39,266 bases of DNA from Chrysochromulina tobinii (taxonomy: Eukaryota > Haptophyta > Prymnesiales > Chrysochromulinaceae), in the NCBI GenBank assembly GCA_001275005.1, contig JWZX01002728.1, forward strand, positions 1 to 39,266, in the 5' to 3' direction. This document shows, piece by piece, positions 28,780-38,939 of this stretch (the first letter of the stretch is position 1; each line of letters opens with the position of its first letter). The notes below the pieces were generated by a model. That model saw nothing but the letters and a program-made list of their open reading frames with translations. It did no database searches and had not been told where the DNA came from. A program made the position numbers and the translations under genes.

Positions 28780-30332
28780 ATGAGCTCTGCCGCGGCGCCG
28801 AGCACGGCGGCGAAGGACAGTGGGCCGCCTGACGAGTACATCTCGATCGCGCAAATCCGATACACCGCCGCGCACGGCAAGCCGGCGGAGGCCGCGAAGG
28901 CCAAGGAGCAGCTGCTGGCGCTGATCAAGAAGCGCGAGATGGGCCCGCTGTACTCGGCTGTGTGCGAGCAGCTGGGCACGCTGCCGGACGCCGCACTCGC
29001 CGCCTCATTCGCCGCCGCGAACGCAGCCGAGCTCGCGCGCCTCGACGAGGCCATCGTGCGCTGCGACAAGGACGAGGGCGAGTCCGAGGTCCGCGAGGCC
29101 TACCTGGCCAAGTCAGAGTACCTGGTGCGCATCGGCGAGAACGAGAAGGCGCACGCGGCCATCGAGGCGACGTACACCAAGACGGTCGCCATCGGGCTGC
29201 GGCTCGACCTGCTGCTCTGCAAGCTGCGCGTCGCGTTCTTCTTTGACAACCTGAAGCTCGTCAAGGCGACTGTCGACCGGGCCAAGGCGTTGCTCGAGAC
29301 GGGCGGCGACTGGGAGCGGCGCAACCGGCTCAAGGTGTACGAGGCCGTCTTCCTCTTGTCCATCCGCGACCTCAAGAAGAGCTCCGCGCTCCTGCTCGAC
29401 TCGATCGCCACGTTCACGGCGACGGAGCTGCTGCCGTACAACACCTTCGTCTTGTACGCGGTCGCGACGTCGCTGGTGGCGCTGCCGCGATCGGAGCTGA
29501 GGCCCAAGATCATTGACTCGCCCGAGGTGCTGCAGGTCATCGGCGAGATCCCGCACATCGCCGGCCTCGTCAACGGCCTCTACGGCTGCTCGTACCGCAT
29601 GCTCTTCGCGTCGCTCGTCGAGGTCATCGATATGCTCCTGGCGGACCGGTAGCGCTGCACTCCTCGCTCTCCCCCGCTCTCCCCCGCTCTCCCCGCTCCC
29701 GCGCTTTCGGGAGCCCCGCGCCGACAACCAAATCCGCGCTTGCGAGCAGACTCACTTGTAGCGTGGCCGATACCGGCGCCAGAGCACACGCGCGCCCTCG
29801 GAGGCGGCATCGGCTCGGGCTGGCTTCGCCAACTGCGCGAGGCCTCCGCCGCCTCTGACGCTACAAAAGTCGCCCGTAGCGTGCCCTTGCTCCTCTGCGT
29901 CGTGCCACTGACTGCGTCGCTCCTCCGACAGGTACTTTGCGGCGCACGCGCGCTACTACTGGCGCGAGGTACGCGTGCTCGCCCAGAAGTGTCCCTACTG
30001 CCTCCCTACTTGCCTCCCTAATTGCCTCCCGAATTGCCTCTCCCTATTGCATGCAGGTACGCGTGCTTGCGTACACGCAGTTCCTCGAGAGCTACCGCGC
30101 AGTCTCGCTGCAGTCCATGGCCGCCTCTTTCGGCGTCTCTTCTGCCTTTCTTGACGCTGAGCTCGCCGCGTTCATCTCGGGCGGACGCCTCTCGTGCTCC
30201 ATCGATAAGGTCGCCGGCATCGTCTCGTCCACGCGGCCAGACACGAAGAACGCGCAGTACCAGGCCACCATCAAGCAGGGCGATCTCCTCCTCAATCGTG
30301 TGCAGCGACTCAGTCGCGTCGTCAACATGTGA
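28780..30332 (+). CDS. PSMD6: 26S proteasome non-ATPase regulatory subunit 6 (Rpn7)
   Basis: Three exons (28780-29648, a 37-nt microexon 29932-29968, and 30057-30332) give 393 residues, against 389 in human. It begins [15 protein letters not shown]; the N-terminal helical repeats include [27 protein letters not shown]. The PCI domain is strongly conserved: [66 protein letters not shown], and the end [23 protein letters not shown]. It is a lid subunit of the 19S regulatory particle. Intron 2 (29969-30056) starts with 14 bases nearly repeated at the next exon start (GTACGCGTGCTCGC versus GTACGCGTGCTTGC) and is made of TTGCCTCCCTAA units. Confidence 0.95.
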
Positions 30333-31360
30333 GATTCGTCAACATGTGAGACGCCAATCGCTCAGGCACATGGCGGCCAGTGCGAGGGCGATGGCGGCGC
30401 GCGCTCTCGTGCCCTACTGACCGAGGACACGGGCGGGGCCACACGGCTCGCGCGGTCGCGCGCGCGGCGGCGGAGGACAAAAATATACCACGCGCTTGAC
30501 GGCCTGAACGGCTCGAGGCCGAGCATTCCAGGCCGAGCATTCCAGGCCTGGGGCCGGGCGCGCAGAATGTACAACTACCGAGAACTCCCAAACGAGATCA
30601 TAAAAGGAGTTGTAGTAGGAGTCAGAGGTGATTTTTTCGGTTGCGTTTACCCACATGTATCGACAGCTGCGACCTGCGTGTCTCGCAGTCGCACGACGGA
30701 CGGGGGGGCGGGGGGGCGTCCGCATCCGATGCCCCGCGCGGCCCGCCACGCGCCACCGCGCGCGCCCTCCCGTCCGGCCCGTGCAGAACCGGCGCACGCC
30801 GGCGCCCCGGCCGCCCCATACGCGCACCCTCATACGGCAACGAGACCCGATCCGTAGCGCGTAGCATGCGGTCGCGGCACGCGGGTCGGGCTCACACCAG
30901 ACCTCGCGTCCACGCGCAGGACTCGCCCCTCTCCGCCCCGAGCGTCGACATGCCTGACTCTCGAACACAGGTCACGAGCGCAACATACAGCGAAAGGGGC
31001 GCACACCACGCGCGGGGCATGCTACATGGTACTCGACGTCCTCACACGCACACAACGGATTGGCAGAAAGTTAACGGCCCTCCACGCGGGGCTCGATAGA
31101 ACAGCAGGGGTTATAGTTCCATAATAGGCAAGTCCGGAGGGCCACCTTCGTCGAGAAGGCCACCCGCCCACCACCCGCCATCTTGCAGTGCGGTGTGAAC
31201 GCCAGCTGTGAACGCCATCTTGCGGTGCACGCGCCGCCCGAGCGCCACCAGGCGGTGTCCCTCATAGGGCGAGGCGTCGCGTCGTTGTGAGCGCTCGGCC
31301 GTCATGAGACCTCGCTCGCGCACTCGCTGCCGACAGGGGCAGGAGCTGGGGCGGCATCGT
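30333..31360. other. Convergent intergenic region, about 1 kb
   Basis: No credible gene. A 17-bp tandem duplication (GTCAACATGTGAGATTC) straddles the PSMD6 stop. GAGCATTCCAGGCC occurs twice near 30520-30547. The region around 30690-30880 is very GC-rich and open in several frames, but without any protein-like pattern. Confidence 0.5.
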
Positions 31361-33616
31361 TCACGCGTTCACCGCGGACAGGGGCTGCAGCTTGGGCGGT
31401 CCGCCGGGCTGGCCGCCGTAGAGCAGCTTGTCGACGTGGGCAGAGGCTTCTGAGGTGGTCGGGATTCCCGCGGCCGCATTCCGCGCCTCGGCAGCTGTGA
31501 ACTCCGAATGGTATGAAAGCGGTTTCGCGTCCGAGAGCACGTTCATGTTGAGCGCTGGGATGGGCGCGCCCCCAAAGGCAGGCGCCGTGGCGGGCGCCTT
31601 GGCGGCGGCGGCGGCGGCGGCGGGCGGCGGCTTGGCGGGCGGCGGTTTGTGAGTCGTACTTGAGGCGGCGGCGGCGGTGGAGAGGGCTGTCGAGCCCGGC
31701 GGCGCGCCGAGAAGCAGCTGCTTCTGCTCCGCGGGGGTGAGCGTCCGAGGCTGACCATTTTCACGCTCAAAGTACGGGTTCGCCTCGTCGTCCTCCTCGT
31801 CGCCGTAGTCGTCCTCCTCGCCCTCGTCCTCGTCCTCACCCTCGAGATCCCATCCCATCTGACGGAGCCTCTCGCGCGCCGCTGCTACCGCCGCCTGCAG
31901 GTGCTCCGGCACCTCCTTGCCCGCGGCCATCATCGCGGCCGCTTGCTCGATGGCGAGCATCCTCTCCTCGTCCTCGTCCTCGTCCTCGTCGCCATGCTCC
32001 GCCGCCTCGTGCGCCGCAGCCGCCGCCGCCTCCTCCCTCTCCGCCTTCGCATCCGCATCCCTCTGCGCGACGACAAGGCTCATGTCCAGCCTGCCCACGA
32101 TCGCCGGGCGCGTCACGATCGCCTGCGGCACCTTGGCGGGCAGATTGTTCTCACCGCCGAGCATGGGCGTCACGTCGCCAGGACGGGCCGACGAGGGCAG
32201 TTCCCGCTCGAGCTCCGCCGTGAGCGCCGCGTGCTCGGCCTGCGCCTGTGCCTCGGCCGCCTCCTCCATCTCCTTGGCGTGCGCCTGGTACGCCTTCACC
32301 TCGTCGCGCAGCCGCTTCTCGCGCTCGGCCAGTTTCGTCAACTCCGAGCACAGCAGAGCGTTCTCCTCCTCGAGCATCGTGCCTCGCCGCTTGAGCCCCG
32401 CATTCTCGCGCACGGCGCGGGAAAGCTCCGAGCGCGTGCGCTCGAGCTCGGGCAGCATGTCGGCCGGCTGCACGCCCGCGACGAGCGCGGCCTCGTACTC
32501 CTTGCGCACGCGCTCGAGGAGCCGCCCGAAAGGAACGTCGCGCTCGATGATGCGGCCGAAGAGCGCGCGGCATAGCTCAAGACGGCGCGACGCGACATGC
32601 GCACTACCCGTCTCCTCCTCCGCCTCGCCCTCCTGCAGCGCCTGCAGCTGCTCCGTCCAGCTCACCTCAAGCTGCAGAGCCTCCGATCGGAAGCTTTCGG
32701 CGCTCGCGCGACTGCTGCCGCCGCCGACCCGAGCGCCCACCGCAGCGCTCGCATCGCCCACGACGGCGCCCGACGCAGCGCCGCTAGGCAATCGTTTGGC
32801 GCCCATCGCGGCGCCGTGGTGAGCGCCCATGGCGGCGCTGCTCGCGCCAAACGAACCGATCGAGCCCATCGAGGCCGCCATCGCGCTGGTCGCGCTGCCG
32901 AGGCCGCAACCGGAGGGCGCGAGCATCCCGGTCGACGAGCAGCGCGACAAGCTGCGCCCGAGCCCGCCGTCGGCCCCAAAAGTGGTTACGCCGCCGGCGC
33001 CAAAACTGCCGCCGACGGGTGGGGCTCCGGGCGTGACCATCTGCGTCCTGGTAGGCAGCAGGCCGGACGAGGTGCGGAGCAGGCCCTTGTTCTGGCCGGC
33101 CCGGGCCGCTTGCATCAGGAGCGGATCGGTCGCCGATGAGTTCAGCGGGCGCACCGCTGCCATCCCCGCCGCCCACGAGGGCTTGGCCGCAATGACCGTG
33201 GCGCCGGCCTTGGATCCGACGCCGCCCGCGCCGCCGCCGTAGATGCTGGCCATGGTGGGGGCACTCGCCACGTTCGTGTCCGCCGAAGCCAGCGTCGAGC
33301 TCAAGCCCATCGATGGCGGCGTGCGTGCTGCGAGCTTAACGGCCGCCTGCTGCTGCGCACTGCCAGGCCGCCGCGGGGCGCGCACCACGGCCGCCTGCGC
33401 GGCGCCCGCGCCGCCGAGCGGGTTCGGCGCGCGCTTGGCTGGCGCGGCCCCGGCGAGGTCTTTGGGCCCGCCCCCCTGGGAACCTCGGCTCGGCAGCCGC
33501 TGCTGCGAGGCCGAGCCCTTGAGCGGACGCAGCGCTTGAGAGTTCGCCGTCGCGTCGTTGCCCGCCGCGCCGCCGCTGGCATCGCGCGGATCGGGCAATT
33601 GGAGCAGCCAGTCCAT
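31361..33616 (-). CDS. Large coiled-coil protein, possibly TSNAXIP1-like
   Basis: Single exon of 751 residues from ATG 33616 (MDWLLQLPDPRD); the frame stays open to 33871 upstream but that stretch overlaps the divergent gene. Residues 1-315 are low complexity (Ala, Gly, Ser). A coiled coil spans about 316-475. Inside it LCRALFGRIIERDVPFGRLLERVRKEYEAAL resembles the N-terminal domain of TSNAXIP1-type proteins (short helix, then a loop, then LxxIKxEYD); this is a by-eye match. An acidic segment (GDEDEDEDEE; GEDEDEGEEDDYGDEEDDE) and an Ala/Pro-rich tail follow. A cytoskeletal or ciliary scaffold role is plausible but unproven. Confidence 0.68.
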   Translation of the reverse strand: MDWLLQLPDPRDASGGAAGNDATANSQALRPLKGSASQQRLPSRGSQGGGPKDLAGAAPAKRAPNPLGGAGAAQAAVVRAPRRPGSAQQQAAVKLAARTPPSMGLSSTLASADTNVASAPTMASIYGGGAGGVGSKAGATVIAAKPSWAAGMAAVRPLNSSATDPLLMQAARAGQNKGLLRTSSGLLPTRTQMVTPGAPPVGGSFGAGGVTTFGADGGLGRSLSRCSSTGMLAPSGCGLGSATSAMAASMGSIGSFGASSAAMGAHHGAAMGAKRLPSGAASGAVVGDASAAVGARVGGGSSRASAESFRSEALQLEVSWTEQLQALQEGEAEEETGSAHVASRRLELCRALFGRIIERDVPFGRLLERVRKEYEAALVAGVQPADMLPELERTRSELSRAVRENAGLKRRGTMLEEENALLCSELTKLAEREKRLRDEVKAYQAHAKEMEEAAEAQAQAEHAALTAELERELPSSARPGDVTPMLGGENNLPAKVPQAIVTRPAIVGRLDMSLVVAQRDADAKAEREEAAAAAAHEAAEHGDEDEDEDEERMLAIEQAAAMMAAGKEVPEHLQAAVAAARERLRQMGWDLEGEDEDEGEEDDYGDEEDDEANPYFERENGQPRTLTPAEQKQLLLGAPPGSTALSTAAAASSTTHKPPPAKPPPAAAAAAAKAPATAPAFGGAPIPALNMNVLSDAKPLSYHSEFTAAEARNAAAGIPTTSEASAHVDKLLYGGQPGGPPKLQPLSAVNA

Positions 33617-33856
33617 TGCGAACGAGTGGACGCTTCGGCAACAACGGCCGGGAGCCGGGATGCGGCGTGGGCACGGCGAGTCTGTGCAGAGGGCAGTTTG
33701 CGATTGCGCTGGCGAACCTGCCGCGACAAAGTATTCGATCGTGAATATCCCCCTAATTGGATCGAAAGGCTGAATCGATGTGCGCAAAGATGAAAACATG
33801 TCAAACTCGACGCAAGCTCGGCCTTCGAGATTTTCCCCTCGATCGTCGCGAACTTC
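33617..33856. promoter_or_regulatory. Divergent promoter region, coiled-coil / PhyH-like genes
   Basis: 240 bp between opposite starts; the 33735-33800 part is AT-rich for this genome. No known element was recognised. Confidence 0.4.
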
Positions 33857-35455
33857 ATGGCGCCGGCGCAAAGGGCTCTCTCCCTCCTGTGCCTGCTCGC
33901 GTCCCAGACGTGTGCGCTGAATCTACCCGCGGCAGCCACCGCCGCGGGTACCTCGCCGCGAGCCCTGCCGCGCCTAGTGCGGCCCAATGCGCGCGCTCCG
34001 CCTCCGTCCGCGATGTGCGACACAACCTCGGAGAAGGCCGCCGAGCGCGAGGAGACGCTCGAATACTTCAAGACGCTCGGAGGCTTCTCGTTCGGGAGTC
34101 TCGGGCTGTTCGTCGCGCTCACCGCTGGCGCGGGCATGGAGGACGTGCAGGCAGGCAACCTGGTGCTCGTCGCGCTGTGCGTGTACGGCGCTTATCTGCT
34201 CTTTTTCGACGGCGGCGTGACGCAGAAGGCGCTCGAGAACCAGGCGATCCGTCAGCTGGCGGAGGAGGAGGGCGAGATCATGGAGGAGGCGCCACGCGCG
34301 AACGTGGGCATCTACACGGCGCAGGCCGCCACCGCCGACCCCGCTGCCACCGTCAACACCCTGGCGTCCGACGGCTTCGTGCGTGTCGATCAGGTTATCT
34401 CTCCAGCGACGGCGAGCGCGCTGCTCGCGTTCGTGAACGCGGAGCTGGAGCGCAAGCAGCAGGCGCTTGCGGCGGCCGACCTCACCGCTGAGGGCTCCTT
34501 TGGCGACGTCCTCATGCGCGAGAATCGTTATGACCTGCTGCTGGACATGGACCCCCCGGTGCGCGGACCCTCGGGCCTCTGATGGCCTCTGATGACGTCT
34601 GATGGCCTCTGAGTGCCGCTCTGATGGCCTCTGAGGGCCTGGCTGTATCTTGGCTTCTGAGTGCCACCCTCCGCAGGTGCGTGCGGCGCTCGAGGAGGCC
34701 CTCTCACCACTTCGCGCCGTATTGGGCGGATCGGTCGGCGAGGACGCGGAGCTCTTCGAGCTTGCCGCGCTCGTCTCGGATCCGCGCGCCCCTCGGCAAC
34801 CGGTGCATCCGGATACGCCCTTCAAGGCAGGCGACGGCGCGGCCATCGTCACAACCTTTGTCGCCCTGCAGGACGTGGACGAGACCATGGGGCCGACAGG
34901 CTTCATCCCTCAAACACACACGTCGGAGGCTCATGCGCGCTTCAACACCAAAGACGATGGCGGCCGAGAGCGAGTCGCTCTGCTGCGTGAACGGCCTAAT
35001 CATGTGGGGATTCTCTCCATCGGCGGCGCCAACCTGATCGACTCGCGCCTCTTCCACTGTATGCTGATTGCCTCCCTTATTGCATGCTGATTGCCTCCTT
35101 GATTGTGCGATCGACTCGCGCCTCTTCCACTGTATGCGCCGATGGCCTGCCGCGATGGCCTGCCTCTAAGCGCATCGAGTGTTGCCTCGTTAATTTCCCC
35201 TTGATTGCATCCCTCTCATCACTTGATTGCATCCCTCTCATCACTTGATTGCATCCCTCCACAGGCGGCGGAGCCAACAACAGCGGACGGCGCCGCGTGC
35301 TATTCTACTTCTCCTTCCGCCGTCGTGGCAAGGTCACTCCATCGGGTTCGCTCTTGTACAAGCTGCGCCGCGCCGGCTACGCTCTCGACAACACCGATCA
35401 GTGGCTCGTCGGCGCCAGCGCGACGCAGGGTCAGAGCGCCGCCGTGGTCACGTGA
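33857..35455 (+). CDS. PhyH-like 2OG-Fe(II) oxygenase with signal/transit-like leader and membrane segment
   Basis: Three exons (33857-34558, 34677-35058, 35265-35455) give 424 residues. The N-terminus is a signal-peptide-like hydrophobic stretch (ALSLLCLLASQTCA) followed by a basic, Pro/Ala-rich stretch (SPRALPRLVRPNARAPPP), consistent with a bipartite plastid leader. A hydrophobic region at about residues 75-120 may span a membrane. The oxygenase part has DGFVRVDQVISPATASALL, then PVHPDTPF (HxD ligands), VTTFVALQDVDETMGPTGFIPQTHT, and DSRLFHCGGANNSGRRRVLFYFSF, where the distal His is followed by a junction made by splicing. This is the phytanoyl-CoA dioxygenase-like fold. Substrate is unknown. 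Intron 2 contains a second copy of the exon 2 end. Confidence 0.78.
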
Positions 35456-35724
35456 CCACAGAGCACAGACCCCCCCACTTGCGAACTCCGGCGACCGTAC
35501 GAAAGCGTACTCCATTTAGTGGGCTAGCCGGTGGCGAGAGTGTGTGCGTGCGCCGCGAGAATTTCGCAATTGTGGCGGTTTCATGTGCTCACTACGGCGT
35601 ACAAACTTGCCATCTCGACGACGTCGGACGAATTGGGTCGGCGTCGCCCGCCCCGGGAGAGGACAGTGAGAGTGGGACGATTCTCTACGTACCAGTCTAC
35701 CCGCTTCAGCACGGCATCGGAGCG

Positions 35725-36885
35725 ATGCCGATCGTGAGCTTCCGCAGCAAGCCTGCGGAGTCCCCACCGGAAGAGTACCCGTCGGCGCCTCGGGTGAAGG
35801 CGCAGACGAGCAATGAGGACATTGCAGCCGCCAAGATTGCCGCGGTCGCGCGCGGCAAGAAGGCACGCTTCGAGGAGGCGGAGAAGCACTATGCTGCGCA
35901 AAAGATTCAGGCGATCCAGCGCAAGCACAGTGGGTGGTCTGAGCCGACGCGCGCCGACTCAGGGAAGCAAAGGTATAGGAATGGCACCAGGTCGCCAGCG
36001 ATGAGACGGCAGCTCAGCAGGAAGGTGTCCTTTGGCTCGATCAAGTTTGACCCCCTTTTGCGTGAGCGCTCGTGGACCGACGACCTGCAGGACGCCATTG
36101 CCCGCTGCGCTGCGACGCTGCCTTGTTGGGCGCCGCCCTCAGCCCTTCCGATGGCGGGCTCGGAGGACGCGAGCAGTTACGTCTCGGGCAGCTCGAGATC
36201 GCCGGCGAGTAGCTTCAGGCCAGGCAGCTCGGCGCCGTCGACCGCGCCCCCGAAGAGCAGCATGAAATCGCCCGCCAGCAGCTTCAGATCGAGCCTGCGA
36301 TCGCCGGCCGTTTCAGACCGTAACCGCTCAAGTCCGCATGGCGCGTCGGTCGTTGTCGCGCCGACCGACGCCGACGGCGCCGCTCCCGCCACTTTGCCTG
36401 CCGCCGCCGCCGCCGCCGGGCCCGCGGCCGCGGCCACCATCGCACCCGCCGCCGGCGCACCCTCCGCCGAACCCGACGAGGACGACGACGAGGAGCACGA
36501 CGTACCGGTGGTCGCCTCTCGACTGACCGACACACCGGTGGAGCCAGCGTACTCGGGCGGCACCTCGAACAAACAGCTGCTCTCCGACGCGCTGTTCACG
36601 AAGGTCAAGACTCTCTTTGATAAGATGGACATAGACTGCAACGGCGTGATCACAAAGGAGGAGGCCCGCCAATTCTGGGGCACCAACTTCGCCAAGGTGA
36701 ACGCGCAGGCGATGTTCAACGAGGTCGACGTGGACGGGAACACGACGATCACCTTCGCCGAATGGGTGGGCTTTTGGGAGAATGTGATCTCGTCGAATTA
36801 CGAGGAGGACGACCTGCTCGACGAGATCGAGGAGATCATCCATGGGGGCAGCTGGGTCGATTTCGATGACAACCGGACCACGTGA
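35725..36885 (+). CDS. IQ and EF-hand calcium-binding protein
   Basis: Single exon of 386 residues from ATG 35725 (MPIVSFRSKPAE). IQ-like helices occur early (EDIAAAKIAAVARGKKARFEEAEKHYAAQKIQAIQRKH). The middle is Ser/Arg- then Ala-rich with an acidic DEDDDEEHD run. An EF-hand pair lies near the C-terminus: DIDCNGVITKEEARQFW and DVDGNTTITFAEWVGFW, followed by a conserved-looking acidic tail, SNYEEDDLLDEIEEIIHGGSWVDFDD. The first loop has D, D, N, V, T, E at liganding positions and looks functional. A fragment of this EF-hand region has been copied to 38938-39055 behind the next gene. Confidence 0.75.
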   Translation: MPIVSFRSKPAESPPEEYPSAPRVKAQTSNEDIAAAKIAAVARGKKARFEEAEKHYAAQKIQAIQRKHSGWSEPTRADSGKQRYRNGTRSPAMRRQLSRKVSFGSIKFDPLLRERSWTDDLQDAIARCAATLPCWAPPSALPMAGSEDASSYVSGSSRSPASSFRPGSSAPSTAPPKSSMKSPASSFRSSLRSPAVSDRNRSSPHGASVVVAPTDADGAAPATLPAAAAAAGPAAAATIAPAAGAPSAEPDEDDDEEHDVPVVASRLTDTPVEPAYSGGTSNKQLLSDALFTKVKTLFDKMDIDCNGVITKEEARQFWGTNFAKVNAQAMFNEVDVDGNTTITFAEWVGFWENVISSNYEEDDLLDEIEEIIHGGSWVDFDDNRTT

Positions 36886-37439
36886 AGACGCTCGAGTGGA
36901 GCTCGAGTGGAGCTCGAGTGGAGCTCGAGTGGAGCTCGAGTGGAGCTCGAGTGGAGCTCGAGTGGAGCTCGAGTGGAGCTCGAGTGGAGCTCGAGTGGAG
37001 CTCGAGTGGAGCTCGAGTGGAGCTCGAGTGGAGCTCGAGTGGAGCTCGAGTGGAGCTCGAGTGGAGCTCGACCACTTGGGCCACTCGCTCGACCTGCAGC
37101 AGCTTTGGGTGCTCCCAAATTTGGGAGGTCCCACACCCGCATACTTAGCACACTATGCATGCGCATGTATCTCCAGCTTGTGGGCTGTCGGCCGTCATGT
37201 GGTTGCCGTGATGTTAGTTCTCCATGTGCTCCCATCATCATGCGTGCCGTGTTAATGTGCCGTGTGTGGCCTCGCCCCGCTCCCGCGTGCTGGTCCCAGG
37301 GCGCCCCGCGGGTCGGTCAAACCGATCCCTACCCTAATCCGGTTGTACTCTCTATGTACGTTCCGCTGCCGCGGCGACCGTCACGCGCGCGGGGGGATTT
37401 GAAAACGGCTTCACCGACCAACGGAGCGTCACCTCAAAA
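36886..37439. other. Intergenic region with an 11-bp array
   Basis: The array at 36891-37070 starts within 10 bases of the stop codon and is probably in the 3' UTR. The rest shows no gene; CTCCCAAATTTGGGAG at 37111-37126 is a perfect 16-bp palindrome. Confidence 0.6.
36891..37070. repeat. 11-bp minisatellite, about 16 copies
   Basis: Perfect head-to-tail copies of GAGCTCGAGTG. Each unit contains overlapping palindromes GAGCTC and CTCGAG. The array is open in all three plus-strand frames. Confidence 0.95.
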
Positions 37440-38939
37440 ATGACTCTTTACATAGTACCGAGCACTTCTCTCTCGCGCGCTCGGATATCTGAAGAATGGA
37501 CATCGACATCGGCACCTTCGCATCTCATGACGGCGGCGCTCACGCTCACGCTGGCCTGGTACATCGCCTATTTTCACCTAAACAAGCTCGGTGTGGTGGT
37601 CGGCGCGGGCGCTGCTGTCGCAAAGGCAGACAAGGATGTGGTGGCCGCGGTGACAATAACGAGCAACATGGCCGTGCCAAGCATTGCCGAGCACGCCTTC
37701 CTCGATGCCGCCAAAAACTACGAGTTTGAGCACGTCAAGTCACTCGTCAAGTCGAATCGCCGGCTTATCAATGTTCAGCCCGGAGGTCGTTGGAGTGCAC
37801 TCCATCAAGCTGCGGCCGCCGGCGATGGATCCATGATCAATTGGCTGATCGCCAAAGGGGCGAGACTGGATCTTGTGACCCGCGACGGGAAAAAGCCGAT
37901 CGACGTCGCGAAGCCATCCGTCGTGGACATCTTGAAGCAGCACGCGTTCCTCAATGCCGCCAAAAACTACGAGTTTGAGCACGTCAAGTCACTCGTCAAG
38001 TCGAATCGCCGGCTGATCAATGTTCAGCCCGGAGGTCGTTGGAGTGCACTCCATCACGCTGCGGCCGCCGGCGATGGATCCATGATCAATTGGCTGATCG
38101 CCAGAGGGGCGAACCTGCATAGTCAGACTCGCGACGGGAAAAAGCCGATCGACGTCGCGATGCCATCCGTCGTGGGCATCTTGCAGGCTGAAATGGTGGC
38201 CAAACAGGCGCAGGGACAAGCAGGTCAGGCAAAGGCTCTAGCAGTTGTCTTTCCCCTGTCGAGGAGTGGGCGTCGCGTGTTCATGGCGAAGAGACCTAAT
38301 GGTCAATACATGACGTTCGGTGGAAAACGTGATCTTGGGGGTGAGCTTTGGTACGACGGCCAGGGGGCTGCCGAACATGCTGACTACCTGATGAGGCAAA
38401 CTGCCTCTCGTGAGTTCCGCGATGAAGGGGGCGACGTTCCGGGTGGCGTTCTGGATCTCACTGGCTGGACGGAAAGAATGGTCGAGGATCATCACGGCTC
38501 GACGACCTACTTCATCGGGCGAGCCCCGAAGGGCACGACCTGGAAGGATACTCAGAAGAATAAGGAGACCACCGGAGGGGTGTGGCTGTCACTCGATGAT
38601 TTGAAAGCTCTACATGCTGCAGGGCAGCTGAGGTTTGGCCATCATGTGTTGAACATCGCCAAGCAGGTAATGACCTGCGGCCCGCCCATCATTCCGCCGC
38701 CCATCATTCCGGCTGGTGCTGCCGGCTTCGGCGCTGGTGCTGCCGGCTTCGGCGCTGGTGCTGCCGGCTTCGGCGCTGGTGCTGCCGGCTTCGGCGCTGT
38801 TGCCGCCGGCTTCGGCGCTGGTGCCGCCGGCTTCGGCGCTGGTGCCGCCGGCCCGCCCATGCCGCCGCCGCCCATCATTCCGCCGCCCATGGCTCCACCG
38901 GCCTTCATTCCGATGTCCCTACCATACTACCTACTATAG
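37440..38939 (+). CDS. Membrane-anchored ankyrin-repeat / Nudix fusion protein
   Basis: Single exon of 499 residues; ATG 37440 was chosen, with 37527 an alternative. A hydrophobic segment (LTLTLAWYIAYFHLNKLGVVVGAG) lies near residues 33-56. Two near-identical 83-residue ankyrin units follow (AAKNYEFEHVKSLVKSNRRLINV; WSALHQAAAAGDGSMINWLIA; TRDGKKPIDVA). A Nudix-like domain then spans about 262-400: VVFPLSRSGRRVFMAKRPNGQYMTFGGKRDLGGELW, with REFRDEGGDV matching the REUxEExGU half of the Nudix box. The usual Glu-spaced G(x5)E half is only approximate, so activity is uncertain. A seven-residue AGFGAGA repeat and Pro/Ile/Met tail end the protein. Its stop codon lies at the edge of a copied fragment of the neighbouring EF-hand gene. 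Confidence 0.75.
   Translation: MTLYIVPSTSLSRARISEEWTSTSAPSHLMTAALTLTLAWYIAYFHLNKLGVVVGAGAAVAKADKDVVAAVTITSNMAVPSIAEHAFLDAAKNYEFEHVKSLVKSNRRLINVQPGGRWSALHQAAAAGDGSMINWLIAKGARLDLVTRDGKKPIDVAKPSVVDILKQHAFLNAAKNYEFEHVKSLVKSNRRLINVQPGGRWSALHHAAAAGDGSMINWLIARGANLHSQTRDGKKPIDVAMPSVVGILQAEMVAKQAQGQAGQAKALAVVFPLSRSGRRVFMAKRPNGQYMTFGGKRDLGGELWYDGQGAAEHADYLMRQTASREFRDEGGDVPGGVLDLTGWTERMVEDHHGSTTYFIGRAPKGTTWKDTQKNKETTGGVWLSLDDLKALHAAGQLRFGHHVLNIAKQVMTCGPPIIPPPIIPAGAAGFGAGAAGFGAGAAGFGAGAAGFGAVAAGFGAGAAGFGAGAAGPPMPPPPIIPPPMAPPAFIPMSLPYYLL
37692..38189 (+). repeat. 249-bp tandem duplication within the ankyrin region
   Basis: Copies begin at 37692 and 37941, 249 bp (83 codons) apart, and differ at few positions, mostly in the last third. 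This indicates a recent in-frame duplication. Confidence 0.93.
38712..38850 (+). repeat. 21-bp coding repeat (AGFGAGA)
   Basis: Nearly seven copies of a 21-bp unit containing GCCGGCTTCGGCGCTGGTGC encode an Ala/Gly/Phe-rich linker near the C-terminus. Confidence 0.92.

Noticed and set aside
30690-30880. Several overlapping open frames in very GC-rich DNA
   Set aside because: All are Arg/Pro/Ala-rich random-looking translations with no domain, start context or splice support.
33617-33871. N-terminal extension of the coiled-coil protein
   Set aside because: It overlaps the divergent PhyH-like start and reads as random sequence; MDWLLQLPDP is a better start.
34559-34676. In-frame end of PhyH-like exon 1 as a true C-terminus (VRGPSGL)
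   Set aside because: A GTGCGC donor and CCGCAG acceptor join exon 2 in phase and restore the conserved oxygenase core.
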